NCBI GenBank assembly: GCA_031254915.1
Contig: JAIRTL010000107.1
Location: 1 to 57,238, forward strand
DNA from: Planctomycetota bacterium
GTDB taxonomy: Bacteria > Planctomycetota > SZUA-567
DNA length: 57,238 bases
Reading direction: 5' to 3'
Positions 24,046 to 32,515 of the stretch are shown here, piece after piece (within the stretch, counting starts at the first letter, position 1; each line of letters begins with the position of its first letter). Both the position numbers and the translations under genes were made by a program. Under the pieces are notes generated by a model. That model was not told the origin of the DNA. It saw only the letters and a list, made by a program, of their open reading frames with translations, and did not search any database.

Positions 24046-25587
24046 ATGGCCGATTCCAGCTATCTTTCAATGAAAAACATCACCAAGGTCTTTCCGGGGG
24101 TGAAAGCCCTGGACGACGTGAGCCTGAACGTCGGCCGGGGCGAGATCCTCGCGCTCCTGGGCGAGAACGGCGCGGGGAAATCCACGCTCATGAAAATTCT
24201 TTCGGGCGTTTACGGCCACGGCCGGTACGACGGAACGATCGAGATCGACGGAAAGGCGGAACGCTACGCCAATCCCTCCGGCGCGGTCTCGGCGGGCATC
24301 GCGATGATCTACCAGGAACTGAATCCGCTCCTCGACCTCTCCGTCGCGGAGAACATGTATCTGGGGATGCTGCCGGTGAAATACGGCAATTCGGTGGACT
24401 GGAAAAGGCTGTACGACGGCGCCGACGGGGTGCTCGCGAGCCTGGGGATCGCCATCAATTCCCGGATGCACATGCGGTTTCTCGGCGCGGGGGAGCAGCA
24501 ACTGGTCGCCATCGCCCGCGCACTCGCCCGCGACGCCACCATCATGGTCCTGGACGAGCCGACATCCTCCCTCACCGACCAGGAGGTGGAACGGCTGTTC
24601 GAGATTCTCAAAAAACTCCGCGCGGCCGGCAAGTGCATCATTTACATCTCCCACAAGTTCAACGAGGTCTACGCCATTTCCGACCGCGTCTCGGTTCTGC
24701 GCGACGGCAAAAACGCCGGCGATTTCGTCACCGCCGAGGTCGAGTCGGACCAGATCATCACCGCCATGATCGGCCGCAGCCTCCACGACATGTTCCCGCG
24801 AAAGGCCGTCGAGTTCGGGGAGATCGTTCTCGAGGTCAGGGATTATACGGTCTGGCATCAGCACGTCGACAAGGTGCTCCTGGACAGGATTTCCCTGTCC
24901 GTCCGCAAGGGGGAGATTCTGGGGCTGGCCGGCCTGGTCGGGACGGGCCGGAGCGAATTCCTCAATTCCCTGTTCGGCTCCCACCTCGGGAGGCATACGG
25001 GAACGGTGCTGCTCGACGGCAGGGAAAGTTCCGTCGCCAATCCTCGGCAGGCGAAGGCCTCCGGCTTCGGGCTGCTTACCGAGGACCGGCGGACGAACGG
25101 CATGGTCGCCATCATGGACATCGGCGAAAACATCACCCTGCCGTCCCTGCGGCAGATCGGATCGCTGTTCACCCTGAACCGGCGCACGGAGCGCTCCATC
25201 GCGGAGGGGTTCATCGGCAGCCTGCGCATCCGCTGCACCGGCCCGGACCAGGAGACGGCGACGCTCTCCGGCGGCAACCAGCAGAAGGTGGTCATCTCGA
25301 AGTGGCTCAACACAGAACCGAAGCTCCTTCTTCTCGACGAACCGACGCGGGGCGTCGACGTCGGGGCGAAGGTGGAAATTTACCAGCTTATGAACGCGCT
25401 TTCCGACCGGGGCCTCGCGATAATCTGGGCCTCGTCGGAGCTTCCCGAACTGCTGGGCATGAGCGACCGGGTGCTTGTGTTGTGGAACGGCGGCATCGGC
25501 GGCGAATTCAGGCGCGGCGAGGCCGACTTGGGAACGGTGATGTCCCTCATGACCGGGAGCGCTGCGCTGCGAAGCGCGACCGTGTGA
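24046..25587 (+). CDS. CUT2 sugar ABC importer ATPase (importer 1)
   Basis: This is a 513-residue tandem ATPase of the RbsA/XylG/MglA type. The first half has Walker A GENGAGKSTLMKIL and MVLDEPTSSL. The second half has a degenerate Walker A (GLVGTGRSEFLNS), the signature LSGGNQQKVVISKWL and LLLLDEPTRGVDVGAK. One chain replaces the two ATPase subunits of other importers. It powers uptake with the permease at 21979 and binding protein at 23058. The isomerase gene follows 90 bases downstream, suggesting uptake and first catabolic step in one operon. Confidence 0.93.
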   Translation: MADSSYLSMKNITKVFPGVKALDDVSLNVGRGEILALLGENGAGKSTLMKILSGVYGHGRYDGTIEIDGKAERYANPSGAVSAGIAMIYQELNPLLDLSVAENMYLGMLPVKYGNSVDWKRLYDGADGVLASLGIAINSRMHMRFLGAGEQQLVAIARALARDATIMVLDEPTSSLTDQEVERLFEILKKLRAAGKCIIYISHKFNEVYAISDRVSVLRDGKNAGDFVTAEVESDQIITAMIGRSLHDMFPRKAVEFGEIVLEVRDYTVWHQHVDKVLLDRISLSVRKGEILGLAGLVGTGRSEFLNSLFGSHLGRHTGTVLLDGRESSVANPRQAKASGFGLLTEDRRTNGMVAIMDIGENITLPSLRQIGSLFTLNRRTERSIAEGFIGSLRIRCTGPDQETATLSGGNQQKVVISKWLNTEPKLLLLDEPTRGVDVGAKVEIYQLMNALSDRGLAIIWASSELPELLGMSDRVLVLWNGGIGGEFRRGEADLGTVMSLMTGSAALRSATV

Positions 25588-25677
25588 AAAAAGTTGCGGC
25601 GGCCAGTTTGCCTGAAACCTCCGGGCATGCGACCGGAGCGTGGAATTTTGGTCATTTTTGGCGGCGAGGAGGATGTC

Positions 25678-27183
25678 ATGGCGGTACAACTGGAAAATAT
25701 TCCCAAAGTCAGGATCGGAGTGGTCGGCGTTTCCCGGGCCTGCTTTCCGATCAGCCTCACCCGTTCGCGCATGGCGATCCTGATGCCGGAGATCAAAAAG
25801 CTCGGTGTCGACGCCTACGCCTGCGAAACCATCGTCGAAAAGGAATCGAACATCGCCGGCGTCATGAAGGAGCTGGCTGACAACGGCTGCACCGCCCTGT
25901 TCGTGTACCTGGGCAACTTCGGGCCGGAAACGCCCACCACCATCCTCATGCAGCGCTTCCCGGGGCCGGTCATGGCGGCGGCCGCCGCCGAGGAGAATAA
26001 GCGGGTTCTCGCCTCTGATCGCGGCGACGCGCTCTGCGGCCTCCTGAACATCAGCTACAACCTCCGGCTGCGGGGCGTCAAGGCGTACATTCCGCCATAT
26101 CCGGTCGGGTTGCCCCACGAACTGGCGCCCTGCGTCGTCGACTTCGTCGCGATAGCCAGGGTCGTGGTCGGCGTGCGCAATCTCAAGCTGTTCGGTTTCG
26201 GTCCGCGCCCGGACGAGTTCCTCGCCTGCAACGCGCCGGTGAAGCCGCTGTACGACCTCGGCGTCGAGATCATGGAAAACAGCGAACTCGACCTCCTGGA
26301 GGCCTTCAAGGCCGCCGGGGGCGAGAAGGCCCTGATCAAGGACATCGCCGCCGACATGGAAAAGGACCTCGGCGGCAAGGTTCCCTATCCCGACCTGTTG
26401 CCCAAGCTCGCCCAACTCGAGGCCGCGCTCCTGAAGTGGAAGGACGCCCAGCTTGGCGTCTGCTCCCACGCCGCCTTCGCCAACAAGTGCTGGCCCGCCT
26501 TCGAGCCCGCTTTCGGCTTCGTGCCCTGCTACGTCAATTCGCATATGACAGGCAGGGGATACCCTGTGTCCTGCGAGGTGGATTTTTACGGCGCGCTGTC
26601 CGAGTTCATGGCCCAGTGCGCGACGCTCCATCCCTCCACCATCTTGGACATCAACAATTCGGCGCCGGACGACGTCGTTCCGGCAGGGGCCGATCTCCGG
26701 GGCGCAGAGCGCCGCGACCTGTTTATGGGCTTCCACTGCGGCAACACCTGCACTGCCTGCATGAAGAATTGCGCCATGCAGCACCACGTCATCATGAAGC
26801 GCGGCCTCGAGCCCGAGGGTGAGCCGAACCTCACACGGGGCACGATGGAAGGCCAGATCAAGCCGGGCGACATCACCTTCTTCCGCCTCCAGTCGTCGCC
26901 GGCGAACGAACTGCGCAGTTACATCGCCGAGGGCGAGGTCCTGGACCTGCCGCCGCGATCCTTCGGCTCAATCGGCATTTTCGCGATTCCCGATTTCGCC
27001 CGCTTCTACCGGCATATCCTGGTGGGCAAAGGCTATCCGCACCACGGCGCGGTGGCGTTCGCCAAGGTCGGGGAGGTTTTGTACGAGGCGGTCAGGCTGC
27101 TCGGCGTGGACGATATCGGCGTGCCGCTGCCGGCCGGCGATGCCTATCCTGGGGAAAACCGTTTTTCATGGAAGAGGAAATAG
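25678..27183 (+). CDS. L-fucose/L-arabinose-isomerase-like protein
   Basis: The 501-residue protein has the fold and ligand pattern of FucI-type aldose-ketose isomerases. The probable metal ligands are E300 (SCEVDFYGALSE), D324 (TILDINNS) and a histidine at 455/456 (YPHHGAVAF). These enzymes isomerise aldoses to ketoses with Mn2+. A cysteine cluster C354-x3-C358-x2-C361-x3-C365 (GNTCTACMKNC) is not part of classical FucI catalysis and may bind a metal. AGGAGG lies 5 bases before the ATG. It closes the importer 1 operon, implying that the imported sugar is isomerised. The exact sugar is unknown. Confidence 0.8.
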   Translation: MAVQLENIPKVRIGVVGVSRACFPISLTRSRMAILMPEIKKLGVDAYACETIVEKESNIAGVMKELADNGCTALFVYLGNFGPETPTTILMQRFPGPVMAAAAAEENKRVLASDRGDALCGLLNISYNLRLRGVKAYIPPYPVGLPHELAPCVVDFVAIARVVVGVRNLKLFGFGPRPDEFLACNAPVKPLYDLGVEIMENSELDLLEAFKAAGGEKALIKDIAADMEKDLGGKVPYPDLLPKLAQLEAALLKWKDAQLGVCSHAAFANKCWPAFEPAFGFVPCYVNSHMTGRGYPVSCEVDFYGALSEFMAQCATLHPSTILDINNSAPDDVVPAGADLRGAERRDLFMGFHCGNTCTACMKNCAMQHHVIMKRGLEPEGEPNLTRGTMEGQIKPGDITFFRLQSSPANELRSYIAEGEVLDLPPRSFGSIGIFAIPDFARFYRHILVGKGYPHHGAVAFAKVGEVLYEAVRLLGVDDIGVPLPAGDAYPGENRFSWKRK

Positions 27184-27242
27184 TTTTTCCGGCATTGCAC
27201 CGGGGATGACGGGAAAGAGGCGGGGGTCAGGTAGAATTTGTA

Positions 27243-27282
27243 ACCGAATCCTCTACCGGCTTCAGCCGGTAGAGGATTCGGT
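27243..27282 (+). terminator. 18-bp perfect hairpin after the isomerase gene
   Basis: CCGAATCCTCTACCGGC pairs with GCCGGTAGAGGATTCGG around TTCA, extended by one A-T pair. It starts 60 bases after the isomerase stop. No T-run follows, but its perfect stem makes it the obvious end of the importer 1 transcript. Confidence 0.6.
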
Positions 27283-27335
27283 CGGATGACACGGACGGCA
27301 ACATCCTAAAAATCCACTAAAAAAGAAAAAACATC

Positions 27336-27376
27336 TTGACTTCCGATGGAAAAGTCGGCAAATAGATAACGTTATC
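27336..27376 (+). promoter_or_regulatory. promoter element and palindromic operator before lacI-type gene
   Basis: TTGACT (27336-27341) serves as a -35, with an AT-rich -10 area around 27359-27368. GATAACGTTATC (27365-27376) is a perfect 12-bp palindrome with a central CG, the form of LacI-family operators. The adjacent regulator gene starts about 290 bases downstream, beyond repeat copy D, so autoregulation is likely. Confidence 0.55.
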
Positions 27377-27440
27377 ATTTCGTGAAGCAAGCGACGCGTC
27401 CTCTGTGTGGCGACTGGTTTTCACCCTGCTCGAAGCCGAC

Positions 27441-27570
27441 TATACCGGGCGCGGCCCGAAATTGTGAAAATGGGGGATGGGGGTTGCCCTGTTCCACATT
27501 CGTTTCCCTTGGCCATTTCATGGCCGCGGACGGTCGGGGGAAGCGCAACTCCGGGCCGTGAACGGCATAT
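27441..27570 (-). repeat. dispersed intergenic repeat, copy D (near complete)
   Basis: This is the clearest copy, on the minus strand. Its left end CGGCCCGGAGTTGCGC and the inverted right end CGGCCCGAAATTGTGA are imperfect terminal inverted repeats. A central GGCCAT-GAA-ATGGCC hairpin is intact. It lies between the LacI operator/promoter and the lacI-type gene. Confidence 0.85.
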
Positions 27571-27666
27571 TGCCCGCTCATTCGCATTCTGCGCCGCCTT
27601 CTTTTTGCTCCGTGACGCGCCCGAACGCAGGCGCCGGTCGGTTTTGCCGAGGGGTAATTCGGATCC

Positions 27667-28719
27667 ATGCCGTCCATCAAGGATGTCGCCCGTCTGGCGG
27701 GCGTTTCAGTAATGACCGCCTCGAGGGTCATCAACGTTTCCGGCGCCGTCGCGCCCCACACCAAGTCGAAGGTGATGCGGGCGGTGAACGAGCTTGGCTA
27801 CCGGCCGAATCTGACGGCGCGCAGCCTCAGGATGCGGCGGTCGGAGCTGTTCGGTCTGCTTCTCCCGGATATCGAGAATCCGGTTTTCGCGTCTCTGGCC
27901 AAGTACGTCGAGGAGGCCGCGCACGGTTACGGCTACAGCGTCATGCTCGGCAACACCTGGGAGGACCCGGAGCGCGAGGCGAAGCATTTCGAGCTCATGA
28001 TGGCGCGGCGCATGGACGGGATCATCATGTCGCCGGTGTCGTCGGCGAACGAGGATCTGATCAGGAACTCGGTGGCGCCGGTCGTGCTCCTCGACCGTTC
28101 GCTGGATCATTCGCCGTCGCCGTCGGTTCGGGTCGACGGCCGGGAGGTGGGCAGGCTGGCGGCGCGGCATCTGGCGTCCCTCGGGCACGAGCATTTCGGC
28201 TGCATCTCCGGGCCGCTGCACATCGACCTTTTCGCCGAGCGCGTCGAGGGATTCCGCGAGGAGTTGTCGCGCGCCGGCATGCGCGTGGACTGCATGGTGA
28301 GCGCCGACGCGATCAGCCGGATCGAGTCGGGCGAGAAATTCGGGGGCGAGCTTCTCCGGAAATGCCGCGTCCGTCCGCTCGCCGTCTTCTGCGCCAACGA
28401 CATCACCGCCTTCGGGGCGATGCTGGCGGCGAAGCGGCGCGGCCTCGCCGTGCCCGAGGACGTCGCCTTCGTCGGCGTCGACGACATTTCCTTCTGCGAA
28501 ATGGCGTTGCCGACCCTGACGACGGTGCGCCAGCCGTTCCGCGAGATCGCCGCCACGGCCGTGCGGCTGCTTATCGAAATGCTCAAGAACCGCGATTGCA
28601 AGCCGGAAAACATGATGCTCAAGCCGGAGCTGGTGGTGCGCGAATCCACCGCCGGGGTCGTCCGCGTCAAGGCGGGCGGCGGAAAGGCCGCCGCGGCGAA
28701 GGCCGGCGCCGGCGCGTGA
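27667..28719 (+). CDS. LacI-family transcriptional regulator
   Basis: The 350-residue regulator has an N-terminal helix-turn-helix (IKDVARLAGVSVMTASRVIN) with the hinge helix NLTARSLRMRR. The periplasmic-binding-like effector domain runs from about 60 to 335 and includes LFGLLLPDIENPVF, VFCANDITAFGAMLAAKRRG and DVAFVGVDDISF. The C-terminal 20 residues are an alanine-lysine-rich tail. It should repress the two ABC importers immediately downstream until the sugar binds. The palindrome at 27365-27376 is a good operator candidate. The ATPase gene starts 11 bases after its stop, so regulator and importer share a transcript. Confidence 0.95.
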   Translation: MPSIKDVARLAGVSVMTASRVINVSGAVAPHTKSKVMRAVNELGYRPNLTARSLRMRRSELFGLLLPDIENPVFASLAKYVEEAAHGYGYSVMLGNTWEDPEREAKHFELMMARRMDGIIMSPVSSANEDLIRNSVAPVVLLDRSLDHSPSPSVRVDGREVGRLAARHLASLGHEHFGCISGPLHIDLFAERVEGFREELSRAGMRVDCMVSADAISRIESGEKFGGELLRKCRVRPLAVFCANDITAFGAMLAAKRRGLAVPEDVAFVGVDDISFCEMALPTLTTVRQPFREIAATAVRLLIEMLKNRDCKPENMMLKPELVVRESTAGVVRVKAGGGKAAAAKAGAGA

Positions 28720-28730
28720 CTGGGGAGACG

Positions 28731-30251
28731 ATGGCCAAGCTGCTCGAAATGATCGATATCGACAAGTCCTTCTTCGGGGTGCGCATCCTCGACAAGGTCA
28801 ATTTCGACCTCGGCGCCGGCGAGGTGCACGCGCTTCTCGGCGCCAACGGCGCCGGGAAGTCGACCCTGGTCAAGATCCTCTCCGGCGCCTACACGCTCGA
28901 CGCCGGCCGGATGCTCGTCGACGGCCGCGGGGTGGACATGTCCAGGCACAGCCCGGAGTCGGCGCTCGCCATGGGCGTAGCCACCATCTACCAGAACTTC
29001 CACCTCATCCCGCACCTCACGGTGGCGGAAAACGTCTGCCTCGCGGACTTTTCCACCGGCGGCAAGCGCTGGGTGAACTGGAAGACCATGCGCAGGAGGG
29101 CGCTCGACGCCCTTTCCGCGATCGGGCTCGACATCGACCCCGGGCGCGTGGTGCGCGATCTGCGCGTCAGCCAGCAGCAGATGCTCGAGATCGCCATCGC
29201 CCTCAGCCAGAACGCCCGCATCATCATCATGGACGAACCCACCGCCGCCATCAGCCAGCGCGAGTCGGAGAAGCTGTTCGGGCTCGTCCGCGCCATCCGC
29301 GCACGCGGCGTCGGCGTCATCTACATCTCGCACCGCCTCGAGGAGATCCGTCAGATCACCGACCGGGTTACGGTGCTCCGCGACGGCAGGAACGTCGGCA
29401 CCCTGCCGGTGGACGACAACCTCAGCTTCGCGGCCGTTGTGGAGCTGATCGCGGGCCGCGAAGTCAAAATGGGACGCCGTCCCCGCGCCACGACGCTTGG
29501 TTCCGAATTCGCCAGGGTCGAGGGGTTGCGCGTCCCGGGGTATGGCGACCCGGTGGCGTTTTCCGTCCGCGCCGGCGAAATCCTCGGCATCACCGGCCTC
29601 GTCGGCGCGGGGAAAAGCGAATTCGCGCGGGCGCTGTTCGGCGCCGACCGCCCGCTTTCGGGGAGCGTCCGCGTCGAAGGGACGCTGGTCGACGTCTCGA
29701 ATCCGAGCAGCGCCATCGCCGGCGGACTCGGCTATCTGCCGGAGGACAGGGACACCTCCGGCCTGTGCATGGGGTTGTCACTCAAGGACAACATCTCCCT
29801 CACGTCGCTCGCCAAGTCGAAATCGGCCGCCCTTTCCGTCCGCCGCGACGTCCAGCTCTCGGGCCGGTTCCGGAAGGACCTGGCGATCAAGTCGGTGGAC
29901 GTCAACCAGCAGGTGCGCTATCTTTCCGGCGGCAACAAGCAGAAGGTCATCTTCGCGAAGTGGCTGGCGGCGAATTGCCGGTTCCTCATCCTTGACGAGC
30001 CGACGATCGGCATCGACGTCGGCGCGCGCGAGGACATCTACCGGCTGATCGAGGACTTCGTCGGAACCGGGCGGGCGGTGGCGCTCATTTCGTCGGACTT
30101 CGACGAGGTGTTGTCCCTCAGCGACCGGCTGCTCGTCATGTCGCGGGGAAGGATAACCGCCGACCTCGATCCCGGGAAGACCGACAAGCCGGAAATCATG
30201 TCCTACTGTCTTGGAGTGAGCGATCAATCGATCCGCCACGCGGCGGTGTAG
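28731..30251 (+). CDS. CUT2 sugar ABC importer ATPase (importer 2)
   Basis: The 506-residue tandem ATPase begins MAKLLEMIDIDKSFFGVRIL. First-half Walker A is GANGAGKSTLVKIL, and Walker B is IIIMDEPTAAIS. The second half reads GLVGAGKSEFARALFGA, so it retains the Walker A lysine that is usually arginine in this family (GAGRTE), with LSGGNKQKVIFAKWL and ILDEPTIGIDVG. If functional, the second site may also hydrolyse ATP. It lies 11 bases behind the LacI gene and 43 bases before its permease. Its partners are 30295-31290 and 31354-32316. Confidence 0.93.
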   Translation: MAKLLEMIDIDKSFFGVRILDKVNFDLGAGEVHALLGANGAGKSTLVKILSGAYTLDAGRMLVDGRGVDMSRHSPESALAMGVATIYQNFHLIPHLTVAENVCLADFSTGGKRWVNWKTMRRRALDALSAIGLDIDPGRVVRDLRVSQQQMLEIAIALSQNARIIIMDEPTAAISQRESEKLFGLVRAIRARGVGVIYISHRLEEIRQITDRVTVLRDGRNVGTLPVDDNLSFAAVVELIAGREVKMGRRPRATTLGSEFARVEGLRVPGYGDPVAFSVRAGEILGITGLVGAGKSEFARALFGADRPLSGSVRVEGTLVDVSNPSSAIAGGLGYLPEDRDTSGLCMGLSLKDNISLTSLAKSKSAALSVRRDVQLSGRFRKDLAIKSVDVNQQVRYLSGGNKQKVIFAKWLAANCRFLILDEPTIGIDVGAREDIYRLIEDFVGTGRAVALISSDFDEVLSLSDRLLVMSRGRITADLDPGKTDKPEIMSYCLGVSDQSIRHAAV

Positions 30252-30294
30252 GCCGCCGTCCCGTCCGGATCGACCCGTTTCTGGAGAACGAAGC

Positions 30295-31290
30295 ATGGAA
30301 CAAGGCGAGGAATCCGCAAAATCCTTCGGAGCGCTGGCGTTCGGGCTGCTCAGGCACCAAGTGGTGTCGATCACCGCCATAATGCTGGTGATGTGGGTGA
30401 TCCTTTGGCAGATGTCGCCGCATTTCCTCACGGTCAGGAACATTCTCGAGATCACGCTCCAGGCGTCCGTCACCGCCGTCATCGCCGCCGGGGTGTCGTT
30501 CGTCATCTACGCCGGGATGATCGACCTTTCCGTCGGTTCGATCTTCGCCATGGCGGCGGTCGGCGGCGGCCTCGCCTATCACGCCGCGAACAACGCGCAA
30601 TGGGGAACGTTCCCGGGCGTCGCCGCCTCGCTCCTGGCGACGGTGGCGATCGGCGGGATCGCGGGCCTCGTCAACGGCCTGTCGGTCGTGTACCTGCGGA
30701 TTCCGGCGTTCGTGGCGACGCTGGGCATGATGGGGATCGCGCGCGGCATCGGCTTCATCATTTGCGACGGCGTGCCGATCTACGGCCTGCCCAAAGCCTA
30801 CACCGAGATCGGCCAGGGCAAGTTCGGCCCCATCCCCTATCCGACGATCATCACGATCGCGCTGTTCCTCGTCTTCTTCGTCATTCTCAGGAACACCCGT
30901 TTCGGCCGCTTCACCTACGCGATCGGCTCGAACGCCGAGGCGTCGCGGCTGTCCGGCATCAAGGTCAATTTCATGATTCCGGTGATCTTCGTCATCTGCG
31001 GCGCCTGCGCGGCGCTGGCGTCGATCATCGAGGCGGCCCGGCTCGGAACGATGCAGCCCAACGGCGGCCAGGGATACGAGCTCCAGGCCATCGGCGCGGT
31101 GTACATCGGCGGCGCGTCCATCTCCGGCGGCGAGGGCCATATCCTGGGCTCGCTCATCGGCGCGATCCTCGTCACCACCATCCGAAACGGCCTCAACATT
31201 CTTGGCGTGAGCGCCTTCTGGCAGCTCGTCGTCAACGGCCTGATCATCATCTTCGCGGTCGCGGCGGACCAGATCCGCAAGCGGCGCTGA
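30295..31290 (+). CDS. CUT2 sugar ABC importer permease (importer 2)
   Basis: The 331-residue membrane protein has about ten hydrophobic segments and the RbsC-type blocks YAGMIDLSVGSIFAMAAVG, LRIPAFVATLGMMGIARG, TRFGRFTYAIGSNAEASRLS (ATPase contact) and IGGASISGGEGHILGSLIG. GGAGAACG precedes the ATG. It works with the ATPase upstream and binding protein downstream. The substrate is not apparent from sequence. Confidence 0.93.
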   Translation: MEQGEESAKSFGALAFGLLRHQVVSITAIMLVMWVILWQMSPHFLTVRNILEITLQASVTAVIAAGVSFVIYAGMIDLSVGSIFAMAAVGGGLAYHAANNAQWGTFPGVAASLLATVAIGGIAGLVNGLSVVYLRIPAFVATLGMMGIARGIGFIICDGVPIYGLPKAYTEIGQGKFGPIPYPTIITIALFLVFFVILRNTRFGRFTYAIGSNAEASRLSGIKVNFMIPVIFVICGACAALASIIEAARLGTMQPNGGQGYELQAIGAVYIGGASISGGEGHILGSLIGAILVTTIRNGLNILGVSAFWQLVVNGLIIIFAVAADQIRKRR

Positions 31291-31353
31291 ACGGCATGCA
31301 ACGGAAAGGCGGACTTTCCGGCTTTATTTCGCGGGACATTTAGGAGGAATGCA

Positions 31354-32316
31354 ATGCGCAAACTGCTGTCGCTGTTGGTCGCCCTGGCTTTCGTGGCCTG
31401 CCTTGCGCCGGCCCGGGCGGGCGAATCGAAAACCATCGTCTTCATTCCCAAGTCCACCAACACCACGTTCTACCTGTTCCTGAGAAAGGGCGCCGCCGAC
31501 AAGGCCAGGGAACTGGGCTACGCCGTCGACTATCAGGGCGTCGCCACCGAGTCGGAAGTGATGGGTCAGGTCAACCTGTTCAACAACATCGCCGCCACCA
31601 GGCCGGCCGGCATCCTCTGCGCCGCCATCGACGCCAACGCCATGCAGCCCGCCGTCAAGGCCGCCATGGACGCCGGCATTCCCGTCGTCATGGTCGACGC
31701 CACCATCACCGACACCTCCATTCCCGTCGCCAGCATCACCGCCGACAACTACCAGGGCGGCCAGCTCGGCGGCGAGAAGCTCGCCGAACTCCTCGGCCAC
31801 AAGGGCAAGGTCGCGAACCTCGGCATCTCCGCCGGCTCGCACACCGGCCTTCAGCGCTCCAAAGGCTTCGAGGACGTCATCGCCAAGTACCCCGGCATGA
31901 CCGCCCTTCCCGTGCAGTGGACGGAAGCCGACCCGGCGCGCTGCCTCAACGTCACGACGGACCTCCTGAACGGCAACCCGGACCTCGCCGGCGTCTACGG
32001 CGCCGCCGCGGCGATGGGCGTGGGCGCCGCGCAGGCGCTCAAGGCCAGGGGCCTCGAGAAGCAGGTCAAGATCGTCCACTTCGACCCGAGCCCGGAAGTT
32101 CTCGGCCTCTTCGAGGACGGCGTCGTCCAGTGCATCATCTCGCAGGATCCGTACCAGATGGGCTACCGCGGCGTCGACATGATCGACCGCTTCATCAAGG
32201 GCGAGAAGATCGGCGACGACGAGAAGAACGTCGAAATCCCGACCGTCGCGATCACCCCCGAGAACTACAACAACCCCGAAATCCAGGCGCTCCTCCAGAC
32301 CCCGGACAAGTTCTAG
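31354..32316 (+). CDS. CUT2 sugar ABC importer substrate-binding protein (importer 2)
   Basis: The 320-residue periplasmic protein has a signal peptide (1-22, ending PARAG). The first ligand strand is IVFIPKSTNTTFYLFLRKGA, unlike the NPYW/NSFW pattern of the other binding proteins here, so its sugar probably differs. GIPVVMVDATITD and IVHFDPSPEVLGLFEDGVV follow. An AGGAGG lies 7 bases before the ATG. A 10-bp stem-loop follows 18 bases after the stop. Confidence 0.92.
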   Translation: MRKLLSLLVALAFVACLAPARAGESKTIVFIPKSTNTTFYLFLRKGAADKARELGYAVDYQGVATESEVMGQVNLFNNIAATRPAGILCAAIDANAMQPAVKAAMDAGIPVVMVDATITDTSIPVASITADNYQGGQLGGEKLAELLGHKGKVANLGISAGSHTGLQRSKGFEDVIAKYPGMTALPVQWTEADPARCLNVTTDLLNGNPDLAGVYGAAAAMGVGAAQALKARGLEKQVKIVHFDPSPEVLGLFEDGVVQCIISQDPYQMGYRGVDMIDRFIKGEKIGDDEKNVEIPTVAITPENYNNPEIQALLQTPDKF

Positions 32317-32334
32317 GCGCAGAGCCGCGGCTTT

Positions 32335-32358
32335 CCGCCCCCGGCCGTCCGGGGGCGG
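32335..32358 (+). terminator. intercistronic stem-loop behind binding protein 2
   Basis: CCGCCCCCGG pairs perfectly with CCGGGGGCGG around CCGT. No T-run follows. It separates importer 2 from importer 3 and is compatible with partial termination or mRNA stabilisation. Confidence 0.5.
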
Positions 32359-32515
32359 GGGCGGAAACGCCGCTTTCCCGGGCTGCATGCGGTTTATGCC
32401 GACGGAGCCGCGAATTTCGGGACGTCGATCCCGACCGCGCCGCGTCCGAACGTGGAAGGGGGAACGGATTCCTGAAATTCCACGGCGCGCCGGCATATTT
32501 GGATGGAACGACACC

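Noticed and set aside
24067-26787. A 906-codon minus-strand open frame opposite the importer 1 ATPase and the isomerase
   Set aside because: It is antisense to well-supported genes and its composition (H, D, E, R rich, no motifs) marks it as a shadow frame.
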